From Komagataella phaffii GS115 (Eukaryota; Ascomycota; Pichiomycetes; Pichiales; Pichiaceae), in NCBI RefSeq assembly GCF_000027005.1, contig NC_012963.1, positions 2,108,001-2,172,000 on the forward strand: a stretch of DNA of 64,000 nucleotides. The letters run 5' to 3'. Under the pieces are notes generated by a model. That model had not been told where the DNA came from and searched no databases. It saw only the letters and a program-made list of their open reading frames with translations. Each line of letters starts with the position of its first letter. The first letter of the stretch is position 1. Positions 20,029 through 28,312 of the stretch are shown piece by piece. The position numbers and the translations under genes are program-made.

Positions 20029-21747
20029 ATGGAGAAACACTTGAAACAGAAGGGTTCCAGTGCTAGCACGAGAACACGGACAAGGTCTCGATCTGGCTCT
20101 AGGACCAGGGAGTTTCACTCCATCAGAAGGCCCTCAATGCATCGAACCACTTCGTCCGGATCTATCAAGTCTTTGACGTCTGATTTAGGCAATGATTCCT
20201 TGGATGGGTCATTCAATGGCGAACAAGACATAGAAGTGCCGTTTGTTAAGGCTGTCTTGGATCACACTTTACCTACTGAGTACCTTAAACAGGATGTCAT
20301 TGCTCTCTTACAAAGTTTGAGGATCTCCAAGTGGCACAGACTAGTTCCTACTGAAAACGTTATAAAAGAACTGAAACTTACTAGAATCAGCGGAGCGTTG
20401 ACTAATTCAATTTACAAAGTCACCTATAAGCACTACTATCCTTTGTTACTTAGGATTTATGGTCCTAATGTTGAGTCTTTGATAGATAGAGATACAGAGT
20501 TGAAGATTCTCTTCAAGCTAGCCAAGAATAATATCGGTGCCAAACTGTTAGGTTGTTTTACAAATGGTAGATTTGAGGAATTTTTGAACCACTCCGTTAC
20601 CCTGGTTAAAGAGCAACTCAGGGAGCCTAAGATCAGTCGAATGATTGCTAGAAGAATGAAAGAACTCCACACTGGTGTCCAATTAGACAAGTACGAAGTG
20701 ACTAGGGGCCCAACCTGTTGGTATATGATTGAAAAATGGCTTGGAATTGTGGAGAACCTGCTGGAAGGAGTGGACGTTCAAGTTCAAAAGAGTATTTTTA
20801 TGGTTGACATCAAAACCTTTAGGACACATTATGAAAAGTACAAGAAATGGGTGGATGGCATTTACAATGGAGGACTTTCTTACCCTCCAGAACTAGTATT
20901 TTGTCACAATGATACTCAATACGGCAATTTGTTATTCTACAATCCACTAGAGTCTGAATTATCCGAATTGACCATCTCGGATACTACTGCAAGTTCTCCA
21001 GTGGAGACCCCCAAACTGTACGATTCAGGAAGAAATATTTCTACTCAGTCAATCCACTCTTTAACCAAAGACTCTACCAAGATGGATAAGAAACTAGTTG
21101 TTATCGATTTCGAATACGCAGCAGCCAACGTTCCTGCGTATGACATCTCCAACCATTTTTGTGAATGGATGACTGACTATCACAATACAACGGCCCCACA
21201 TTTATTGGAAGTAAAGAGGTATCCTACCAGAGATGAGAAATTAAACTTGATTGCTACTTACGTCAATTATAATGGAATAGAGAAGAACAAGAGAAAAAAT
21301 TCATTTGTTGAAGTTTCACAGGAGAACATCAAGGAGGTTGAATCGAAAATTAAAAAATTATACAATCAATGTATTTACTGGAGAGCAGCTAGCTCCGTAT
21401 TTTGGGCTCTTTGGGGAGTAGTTCAAAGTGGAGAGGATTTCAAGAAATACAAATCAAGGCAGTCAACCCCTACCGAATTAGATAAAAGCATTACCAAGAC
21501 TACAGGAATCGGCCCTAATGGTGAATTATATGAAATTACTATTGATAATGAACACGACGTTGGTGACGGGACGGTTATTGAGGAAGCACCAGAATCTAAT
21601 GATGACTTTGATTATTTGCAGTATACTTATCAAAAAGTTGCCATGGCTTATGGTGATTGGATTCAATTAGGACTTGTCGACCAGTCAGCTCTTGACGCAG
21701 AACATCAAAAAAATGTGAAGTTTCTTTCATGTGAGTTATTAGAATAG
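20029..21747 (+). CDS. CKI1: Choline kinase
   Basis: Phosphorylates choline (and often ethanolamine) with ATP, the first step of the CDP-choline branch of phosphatidylcholine synthesis in the cytosol. The 572 residues are close to S. cerevisiae Cki1 (582). The phosphotransferase motif FCHNDTQYGNLLF sits near residue 290 and the choline-kinase motif VIDFEYAAANVPAYDISNHF near 358, both with their catalytic Asp. The N-terminal 70 residues are Ser/Arg-rich and probably phosphorylated; the C-terminal part has the usual WRAASSVFWALWG helix. Eki1 is the alternative name, but length and motif wording favour Cki1. It converges with the OPT transporter gene, with only 26 bp between stops. Confidence 0.85.
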   Translation: MEKHLKQKGSSASTRTRTRSRSGSRTREFHSIRRPSMHRTTSSGSIKSLTSDLGNDSLDGSFNGEQDIEVPFVKAVLDHTLPTEYLKQDVIALLQSLRISKWHRLVPTENVIKELKLTRISGALTNSIYKVTYKHYYPLLLRIYGPNVESLIDRDTELKILFKLAKNNIGAKLLGCFTNGRFEEFLNHSVTLVKEQLREPKISRMIARRMKELHTGVQLDKYEVTRGPTCWYMIEKWLGIVENLLEGVDVQVQKSIFMVDIKTFRTHYEKYKKWVDGIYNGGLSYPPELVFCHNDTQYGNLLFYNPLESELSELTISDTTASSPVETPKLYDSGRNISTQSIHSLTKDSTKMDKKLVVIDFEYAAANVPAYDISNHFCEWMTDYHNTTAPHLLEVKRYPTRDEKLNLIATYVNYNGIEKNKRKNSFVEVSQENIKEVESKIKKLYNQCIYWRAASSVFWALWGVVQSGEDFKKYKSRQSTPTELDKSITKTTGIGPNGELYEITIDNEHDVGDGTVIEEAPESNDDFDYLQYTYQKVAMAYGDWIQLGLVDQSALDAEHQKNVKFLSCELLE

Positions 21748-21773
21748 TTTTCACGTTAATAGATAATGCATAC

Positions 21774-24125
21774 CTACAACGCAAAACACCTCTCTACACT
21801 CTGACTGTTGTTTCCCCACCAATGAACAAAATGACCCTCATCATTCATCAACTTCGCAGTCACAGTAGATAAGATAAGTAGTATTATGACGTTGATGTTG
21901 TATCCGGTATCAAATGCTGCGGCTAAAATGTAGTTGAACTTGGAAAATAATCGATGTTTGAATCTGAAGAGGTAAAACATGGAAAAGGTTCCTAGTAAAA
22001 ACTTGCTCAAGTAACCAGTACTTATATTGCCGTAAAAATGTGACATCGTAGAAAACAAAATGGTGCTATTCCATAAATCAAATTTAAGCCGACGTTTGGT
22101 ATCCCAAATGTAAAGTTTGTAAATTGCCAGGGGAGCTAATAGACCCAACAAAAACCCGAAGGGAAGAATTTTGTAGTTCTGAAACAAGCGTTGGGGCCCC
22201 AGAAGAACGTACTGTATAACATTGGTATTCAAATTCACCAGCTCTTGACCTGTCCATTGGTTTAAAGGGTCCTTGATAGTGCCCCTAAGATAATCAAGCT
22301 TTGTGTCTACGACCCATCTCAAAGCTAGATAATTAAAAGGAACGCCCATCAAGTTGCCAAACAACTGAGAGAAAAATACACATTTGGGAGGAATATTATT
22401 GTACATTCCCAATTTCCAGTCAAGTAGCATAAACTGAGCTCGGTACCATGCGTTGCCTGCGATTGCAGTATATACTGATCCGCTGATTGGGTGTACTTGG
22501 GCATTGGAAACATGAACCATCGATCCATATAACAGTGCATTCACTGTGCCTATTGGTAGTTGAAAGTTGGACAAAGCGTAGAGGTAGGCCAATGGAGTAA
22601 TAATTATGCTGCCCAAAAATAGTGCTATTATGAATGGAATCCAAGGCAAATAAAAGGAGTTGGTAAGGAAAATGGAAGATAAAATAACAAAACTCAAACC
22701 AAATAGAGCTAAGAACCACGAGTTCGGAATGTCCTCATAAACAGAATATCTCTTATTGATGATATCATGAAATTTAGATGAAGATTTATGAATACGTGGA
22801 AACCCTGCATGGTACAACGGTTCATCATCTGCTGATGCTGACTTTTCTTGTTGCGTCAGCTTTTCCTTCAAGCGAATTAGAAGATATTTGACATCTTTAT
22901 ATGCAAAAATGGCTATCCACGCAATTGCACTAGAATATGCTGCGTAATCAAAAAATATGCCCCAAACTCTTTGAGCTCCCATATAAACGGGGCCGTACAA
23001 GTTAAAAGCAGTTTCGTTAAGAGTCAAGTTCTTAGAGATTAGTTTATCAGTTGGATAGACCTCTCCAGTGGAAGTAAGTAGGTGATTAGACATGATACCT
23101 AGAGACCATATCCCACCTTTATACCACTTGAAGAAGGGGACCAGAACCCAACAGGAAGCAGCAAACCCTAAGAATTGAATCACTATTGTCCAATAGGGAC
23201 TCAACATTACGGTCGATGTTATATTACTCCAATCCAAAGAAAAATTTAAAACTCCCATTCCACCCAATCCGCTTCCAATGAAGTTTGCCGTCTCATTGTA
23301 CGGTGCTATCCAACATAAGACAGCCAGAGAGGATGTCATGGGGAACAGATACTCAGGCAAAAATTGCCATAGAGTCATAGCAGACAATGCGATGACAAAG
23401 ACCCTCATCACACCTGTGTTTCCAGTCTTGCTCTGACTTTTGAACAAAGCTGTTTGCATCAGAGCTTTGGGCCATATAAATTTGGGATTGTATAGAACAA
23501 AAGACTTCGCAATTGCAGCATATGAATACCCAACCCAAACAATACAATACATGAACAGTATCGCTATTATTGGAGAAGTATCCTCATCGTAGAAAATTTT
23601 TGCCAATGAGATACATTCTGTGCCTTGGTTTCCGGTTGCTCCTGAAGCTGCTGTTATAGTCACCAGGACAGCCTCCCTGGTGGACCACGGTCCTGGGTTG
23701 AGGCTGAAAGAAAACCATCTTAGATTGACTCTCCTGTTGGGAAGAGTTTTAGCCATTAATTTTCCAAGCTCATTTGATAACAACTGTACCAACAAAATAC
23801 TAAAATCTGCCGATGTTGTTCTGTATGAATTCACTGTATCAATAATAGCACCAGGTACAATAAATAGTATGCTCAATACGATATATCGGAAGGTAATACA
23901 TGAAACCTTTGGATCTACTTCTAACTCCGATTCTAGAGTGCGATCCGCCAATTGCAATGTTTCTTGCACAGTTATGGGTATATCTTGAAGATCATCCTTA
24001 TCAAATGAAAAGTGAGATTGGACATCATTTAGGCTCTGATAGTTACTGACAAACGGTTCTAGCAGAGAGTTTTCGTCGTTCAAAGGGTTTAATAATGGCC
24101 TCTTCAATTCATCGTCGTCTATCAT
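21774..24125 (-). CDS. Oligopeptide transporter (OPT family, Opt2-like)
   Basis: A 783-residue polytopic membrane protein of the OPT family, proton-coupled importers of tetra/pentapeptides or glutathione. The family mark NPGPWSTREAVLVTI is near residue 143 and is followed by SGATGNQGTE. About 12-16 hydrophobic segments fill the rest, and the SKNLTLNETAFNLYGPVYMG loop is typical. The longest frame begins eight codons upstream at GTG; I place the start at the ATG before IDDDELKRPLL. Yeasts carry several OPT paralogues, and Opt2 affects glutathione and lipid asymmetry in Saccharomyces, so substrate cannot be read from sequence. It could also be an isp4-like member. Confidence 0.78.
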   Translation of the reverse strand: MIDDDELKRPLLNPLNDENSLLEPFVSNYQSLNDVQSHFSFDKDDLQDIPITVQETLQLADRTLESELEVDPKVSCITFRYIVLSILFIVPGAIIDTVNSYRTTSADFSILLVQLLSNELGKLMAKTLPNRRVNLRWFSFSLNPGPWSTREAVLVTITAASGATGNQGTECISLAKIFYDEDTSPIIAILFMYCIVWVGYSYAAIAKSFVLYNPKFIWPKALMQTALFKSQSKTGNTGVMRVFVIALSAMTLWQFLPEYLFPMTSSLAVLCWIAPYNETANFIGSGLGGMGVLNFSLDWSNITSTVMLSPYWTIVIQFLGFAASCWVLVPFFKWYKGGIWSLGIMSNHLLTSTGEVYPTDKLISKNLTLNETAFNLYGPVYMGAQRVWGIFFDYAAYSSAIAWIAIFAYKDVKYLLIRLKEKLTQQEKSASADDEPLYHAGFPRIHKSSSKFHDIINKRYSVYEDIPNSWFLALFGLSFVILSSIFLTNSFYLPWIPFIIALFLGSIIITPLAYLYALSNFQLPIGTVNALLYGSMVHVSNAQVHPISGSVYTAIAGNAWYRAQFMLLDWKLGMYNNIPPKCVFFSQLFGNLMGVPFNYLALRWVVDTKLDYLRGTIKDPLNQWTGQELVNLNTNVIQYVLLGPQRLFQNYKILPFGFLLGLLAPLAIYKLYIWDTKRRLKFDLWNSTILFSTMSHFYGNISTGYLSKFLLGTFSMFYLFRFKHRLFSKFNYILAAAFDTGYNINVIILLILSTVTAKLMNDEGHFVHWWGNNSQSVERCFAL

Positions 24126-24247
24126 TGCTCTATAGGCATTTTCAGTCACCTATAGTGAGAAGGAAGAAGAATACTAACTAAGCTATATAGTTCACACTGA
24201 TTTTAGTTTAGGCTCGAAATTAATTAGTAATTAGATAATGATTATGG

Positions 24248-24925
24248 CTAAGTTATCGTGATCTTGCTCAGTACAAAGTCTTGAACCCACCATTTATGAA
24301 AAGAGACGTCTTCAGACAATTCAGGGTGAAAAGAAGTTCCCAGAATATCTCCTTGACGAACGGCTATAATCTGAGACCCACGTTCTTCTGGTAAGCTGGC
24401 CAGAACCTCTACTTTGGGTTTACCTGGCGACGGTGGAAGGATCTTAGAAATTACAGGACCTCTTATAAAAACGGTTTGAAAGGCTGTAAGTCCGGGTATA
24501 AACTTAGAATAATCCAAGTCGGCAATAAAAGAATCTAGTTGACGCCCAAATGCATTTCTGGTGGTCTCTATATCCAGTCCTCCAAGTAACTGTTGATCAC
24601 ATGATTTATTCTGCAAGGATGAAGACAGCATGATGAGTCCAGCACAAGTTCCCCAAGCTGGTTTTCCGGAAGCTATGAACTGTCTCAGGGGTTCAAGCAA
24701 ATTCAGTCTCTGGGCAACCAATGACATTGTTGTACTTTCTCCACCGGGGATGACAAGAGCATCACATCGGACCAGCGTCTCTTCATCACGAACTTCAAAA
24801 ACTGAGATCTCGAGTTTTTCTTGCAGGCCTAACTCGTCAATTGCTTTTACCAGATGTTGTATATGTTCCCTAAAAGCACCTTGGATGGCTAACACCCCGA
24901 TTACAATTTGAGTTGACTGAGTCAT
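24248..24925 (-). CDS. SNO1: Pyridoxal 5'-phosphate synthase, glutaminase subunit (Sno1/PdxT)
   Basis: Supplies ammonia from glutamine to the Snz subunit during deoxyxylulose-independent vitamin B6 synthesis. The 225-residue class I amidotransferase shows GVLAIQGAFREH at the N-terminus, IPGGESTT near 60, nucleophile Cys94 in WGTCAG, and His200/Glu202 in FHPE, so the triad is intact. The start is the ATG before TQSTQIVIG. It is transcribed away from SNZ1 across a 278-bp shared promoter, an arrangement also seen for SNO/SNZ pairs in Saccharomyces. Both genes therefore are likely coregulated. Confidence 0.95.
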   Translation of the reverse strand: MTQSTQIVIGVLAIQGAFREHIQHLVKAIDELGLQEKLEISVFEVRDEETLVRCDALVIPGGESTTMSLVAQRLNLLEPLRQFIASGKPAWGTCAGLIMLSSSLQNKSCDQQLLGGLDIETTRNAFGRQLDSFIADLDYSKFIPGLTAFQTVFIRGPVISKILPPSPGKPKVEVLASLPEERGSQIIAVRQGDILGTSFHPELSEDVSFHKWWVQDFVLSKITIT

Positions 24926-24980
24926 TTAATCATCGGTCTTCTTACTTGGAGCCTGTCAATCTTATATATCGAGGTCAAGC

Positions 24981-24991
24981 ATATCCGATAT
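24981..24991. promoter_or_regulatory. ATATCCGATAT palindrome, copy 1 (SNO side)
   Basis: An 11-bp inverted repeat (ATATC-C-GATAT) 56 bp upstream of the SNO1 ATG. An identical copy lies 100 bp further toward SNZ1. It looks like a binding site for a dimeric regulator; the factor is unknown. Confidence 0.5.
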
Positions 24992-25091
24992 TGTTGTTCG
25001 CGTACTGTTTTTATTGGATATGATTTTGGCTTGTCACTTTAATGCCACTGATAATCTCCAAATCGGTCAATTTTGCCGTTTTTTTGATGGA

Positions 25092-25102
25092 ATATCCGAT
25101 AT
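25092..25102. promoter_or_regulatory. ATATCCGATAT palindrome, copy 2 (SNZ side)
   Basis: Exact second copy of the 11-bp inverted repeat, about 102 bp upstream of the SNZ1 ATG. The neighbouring bases differ between copies, so the shared core is unlikely to be a longer duplication. A TATA-like TATAAATA follows at 25141-25148. Confidence 0.5.
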
Positions 25103-25140
25103 GACAAGTTTCCAGTCTACAGGCCACCGTGATACGAACA

Positions 25141-25148
25141 TATAAATA
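25141..25148 (+). promoter_or_regulatory. TATA box of SNZ1
   Basis: TATAAATA located 56 bp before the SNZ1 ATG, downstream of the second palindrome. Confidence 0.55.
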
Positions 25149-25203
25149 GGGCAATGGCCCTCAATCTGCTGTTCATTTTCAAAGCAATAGCTAGATTAAG
25201 ATA

Positions 25204-26094
25204 ATGACAAACGACGACTTCAAATTAAAGGCCGGACTGGCTCAAATGCTGAAAGGTGGAGTCATCATGGATGTGGTAAACGTTGAACAGGCCATCATCG
25301 CTGAGAAGGCAGGCGCATGTGCTGTCATGGCCCTAGAGAGAGTTCCATCTGATATTCGTAAGGAAGGTGGAGTGTCACGAATGAGTGATCCGCAATTCAT
25401 CAAGGAAATCATGGAAGCTGTCTCCATTCCTGTCATGGCAAAATGTCGTATCGGACATTTTGTCGAAGCCCAGATATTGGAGTCTCTAGGCGTTGACTAC
25501 ATTGATGAATCTGAAGTTTTGACCCCAGCAGACAAGAAGTTGCACATTACCAAGAACGACTTCAAGGTGCCATTTGTTTGTGGCTGTAGGGATCTTGGAG
25601 AAGCTCTAAGAAGAACCTACGTTGAAGGAGCTGCTATGCTAAGAACCAAGGGGGAGGCAGGTACCGGTGACATCTCCGAGGCTGTCAGTCACATTGCTTT
25701 GGTAAAAGAACAAATCAACCAATTGCTAGCCATCAAGACTGAAAAAGATTTGAACGCCTTTGCTGAGGAGCTGAGGGTACCAATTGAGGTTCTCAGAGAA
25801 TTCAAGGAAGCTGGTGGAAAGTTCCCTGTGGTAAACTTTGCTGCTGGAGGTGTTGCAACACCAGCTGATGCAGCATTATGTATGCAGTTAGGGTGTGACG
25901 GTGTCTTTGTTGGATCTGGAATCTTCAAGAGTGAATATCCTGAAAAGATAGCTGCTGCCATTGTGCACGCTGTCACCCATTACAATGACCCAGCTAAATT
26001 GCTGGAATACTCAAAAGATTTGGGTAAGTGCATGTTTGGAATAACTGTTGATAGCTTGAAATCTTCAGAGAAGCTTTCTACTCGTGGATGGTAA
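25204..26094 (+). CDS. SNZ1: Pyridoxal 5'-phosphate synthase, lyase subunit (Snz1/PdxS)
   Basis: Condenses ribose 5-phosphate, glyceraldehyde 3-phosphate and ammonia to pyridoxal phosphate; it assembles as a dodecamer with Sno1. The 296-residue protein is a full-length PdxS barrel. Lys80 in [14 protein letters not shown] is the expected Schiff-base lysine, and [18 protein letters not shown] holds the phosphate-site GEAGTG and the second lysine region. [15 protein letters not shown] and VFVGSGIF are also intact. It lies back to back with SNO1, and a tRNA-Tyr follows about 100 bp downstream on the opposite strand. In Saccharomyces SNZ genes respond to nutrient limitation or thiamine; the regulator here is unknown. 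Confidence 0.96.
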   Translation: MTNDDFKLKAGLAQMLKGGVIMDVVNVEQAIIAEKAGACAVMALERVPSDIRKEGGVSRMSDPQFIKEIMEAVSIPVMAKCRIGHFVEAQILESLGVDYIDESEVLTPADKKLHITKNDFKVPFVCGCRDLGEALRRTYVEGAAMLRTKGEAGTGDISEAVSHIALVKEQINQLLAIKTEKDLNAFAEELRVPIEVLREFKEAGGKFPVVNFAAGGVATPADAALCMQLGCDGVFVGSGIFKSEYPEKIAAAIVHAVTHYNDPAKLLEYSKDLGKCMFGITVDSLKSSEKLSTRGW

Positions 26095-26198
26095 ATAACG
26101 TATATTACGCAGTGAATGAAATATAGTCCAAACAAGATTTAGACTTATGGTAGGGCATTATGAGGGAAAAGTAGAAACTAAGTTGTTCAAAAAATAAG

Positions 26199-26287
26199 TC
26201 TCCCAGGGGTGAGTCGAACACCCGATCTCAAGATTAGCTGAAAATACGTTTACAGTCTCGCGCCTTAGCCAGCTTGGCCACTGAGAG
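26199..26287 (-). tRNA. tRNA-Tyr (anticodon GTA) with a 15-nt intron
   Basis: The minus strand folds as a tRNA. The acceptor pairs CTCTCAG with CTGGGAG, the D arm contains TGGCCAAGCTGG (A box), and the T arm GGTGTTCGACTCACC serves as B box. The anticodon stem has loop CTGTAAA with GTA in the centre. About 15 nt (ACGTATTTTCAGCTA) interrupt the loop after the base 3' to the anticodon, where yeast tRNA-Tyr genes carry their intron. Six T residues on the minus strand follow the 3' end (complement of 26189-26194) as the Pol III terminator. Confidence 0.95.
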
Positions 26288-26827
26288 GATTACAAGGTCA
26301 AAAGTTATCAATCTATATATGAAGGTGAATGATATACTTACGATAAAACCATTTACTAAACCAATGTTTGACTTTGAATGAAGAGCACTCTTTGGATGTA
26401 TGTTCTCACTTTCTGTCATCAACTAAACAAAATTTAGTTCCTTTCAGACGTAGTCACCTTCAGATTTGCTAGTGGGTCGTCAGTTTCTCCTTCGCGATTA
26501 GGGCTACACCCCCCTGGATGATAGATGTCATGGTAACGCCGAGTAGAAACATGGGGTACCAGGCGATGACCCTGACGCTAGTATCAGTTCATCCATCAAC
26601 TACCTCTTGCCTTGATCATCGTATCCTTGTAAGCCTTCTTTGTCTCGCCTCTATTGTCCGAACGCAAATAGCACTAATTCGGCGTTTCCAACCCTGCGCG
26701 TGACCCAACCGATCATCTCTTTTTTCCCCATACTGCCGACCCCGTCGTATGATATTTATTTCAGTCTTGTTCTTTCTTCAGTTTACAAAGACAGAATTCT
26801 GAGATTCTTCCCTCACATTTCGACATA
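26288..26827. other. Intergenic: tRNA-Tyr upstream region and AIM17-like promoter
   Basis: 540 bp without a supported gene. It contains a TTAGGGCT box (complement AGCCCTAA, Tbf1-like) at 26498-26505 and a C6 run just after it. Small ORFs at 26234-26422 and 26518-26703 overlap the tRNA or have no family features. I looked for C/D or H/ACA snoRNA boxes and found nothing convincing. Confidence 0.45.
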
Positions 26828-28228
26828 ATGTTAAAGAGTTTGGTGTATAAGAACTTTAGGTTGCAAGTGCAAGGGATCCGTCGATTGGCATCCGTAGCTT
26901 CGAATACCGGCCTGGAGCTGGTTGATAGCTCCGATACCTCGACGACTATAAAGTTAGACAACAAGATGTTGGTAACTTACCACAACGTGTTTCTTAGAGA
27001 CTCGTGTACAATGGCAGACAAGTCAATTCATAAAGACTCGAAACAGAAGTTGTTCAAGACGTCAGAGATTGTACCCAAATCAATTCCAGCTTCCACACCT
27101 AAAGTGGTGGAAGATCCAAGAACAGGTGCTTCAATGTTGGAGATTGAATGGGACGAAGGCGATGGTAAAGTTCATAAGTCGTCCTATTCCAAACAGTTCC
27201 TGACTCAATATTCCAACATTGAAGCTCGTAGAATCGGTAAATTTTTTGAGAATGATGTTATTCAATGGGATCGGAGTAAATTGGTCACAGCTAGGAATAA
27301 GGGGAAAATAGACTTCGAATACGATTCTTATATCAAGGATGACTTAGTTTTGTTTGACGTTCTGAAAAAGATTAACACCTATGGAATTGTATTTATAAAC
27401 AACATTCCTAAACAAAAAGAAAACACTAACAAATGGTTTATTGAGGATATTGCGACGAGAATTGGTTATATCAGGGAGACTTTCTATGGCAAGTTATTTG
27501 ATGTCAAATCGGTGGACAACGCCAAGAACATTGCTTACACATCTCATTCTTTGCCACTTCATATGGATCTGTTGTACTACCAATCGCCCCCAGGTTTGCA
27601 ATTGCTTCATTCCATTAAGAACTCCGTGGAGGGTGGAGAGTCGATATTTGCCGATTCTTTTTTTGCTGCTAAATATGTCGCCCAAACTGAACCGCAAGCC
27701 TACTTTGCTTTAACGAATGTACCCATTTCGTACCATTACGAAAATGACGAGCAATACTATTACTATGCAAGGCCACTAGTTGTCGAAGATGAGGCCTCAA
27801 CAGATTTTGCAACGGGCCAACACACGATCAAAGAATGCAATTATTCCCCCTCATTTCAAGCGCCATTCGAATTTGGTATCACGAAGCCATTCTCTCCCCA
27901 GGATAAGGACGACCTGGTGTCTTCGCATAGTATCTCCTCCAATGTTAACAATGCCAAGGAAATCGGTGACTCATATCTTTTCAAAGATTTCCTGCGGGGT
28001 TTAGCAATGTTTGAAGAGTTTGTACACGATCCAGTTAACCAATATGCTATTAAAATCCCAGAAAATACTTGCGTAATCTTTGACAACAGAAGAATTTTGC
28101 ATTCCAGAAATGAGTTTGTACTGAAAGAGGGTGAAGAGAGATTCTTGAAAGGATGTTACCTCAATAAGGACACCTACATGTCCAAGTTGCGGGTGTTGAC
28201 CAAGAAGTTTGGCCATTTGTTTTCGTAA
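26828..28228 (+). CDS. AIM17: Mitochondrial gamma-butyrobetaine dioxygenase-like protein (Aim17 type)
   Basis: A 466-residue Fe(II)/2-oxoglutarate dioxygenase of the TauD/BBOX group. The N-terminus (KSLVYKNFRLQVQGIRRLASV) looks like a mitochondrial presequence. Iron ligands are His245-x-Asp247 in LPLHMDLLYY and His425 in RRILHSRNEF. The N-terminal small domain corresponds to the zinc-binding domain of butyrobetaine hydroxylase, but where human BBOX1 has three cysteines this protein keeps only Cys60 (then Met62 and Lys65). Length equals S. cerevisiae Aim17 (465). A carnitine-pathway enzyme is the main alternative. Its real substrate cannot be told from the sequence. Confidence 0.75.
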   Translation: MLKSLVYKNFRLQVQGIRRLASVASNTGLELVDSSDTSTTIKLDNKMLVTYHNVFLRDSCTMADKSIHKDSKQKLFKTSEIVPKSIPASTPKVVEDPRTGASMLEIEWDEGDGKVHKSSYSKQFLTQYSNIEARRIGKFFENDVIQWDRSKLVTARNKGKIDFEYDSYIKDDLVLFDVLKKINTYGIVFINNIPKQKENTNKWFIEDIATRIGYIRETFYGKLFDVKSVDNAKNIAYTSHSLPLHMDLLYYQSPPGLQLLHSIKNSVEGGESIFADSFFAAKYVAQTEPQAYFALTNVPISYHYENDEQYYYYARPLVVEDEASTDFATGQHTIKECNYSPSFQAPFEFGITKPFSPQDKDDLVSSHSISSNVNNAKEIGDSYLFKDFLRGLAMFEEFVHDPVNQYAIKIPENTCVIFDNRRILHSRNEFVLKEGEERFLKGCYLNKDTYMSKLRVLTKKFGHLFS

Positions 28229-28312
28229 TAACTTTGTTCATACAGTAATTAATTTAACTAAATACAATACAAGTCATTATTTGTTATCGCATATTAATTA
28301 TTTTGAGCCCGT

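Noticed and set aside
26518..26703. Small ORF in the AIM17-like promoter
   Set aside because: 62 codons or fewer, overlapping alternatives in other frames and no recognisable sequence.
26290..26760. snoRNA gene next to the Tbf1-like box
   Set aside because: I looked for C (RTGATGA) and D (CTGA) pairs and for H/ACA boxes on both strands; only partial matches with wrong spacing were found.
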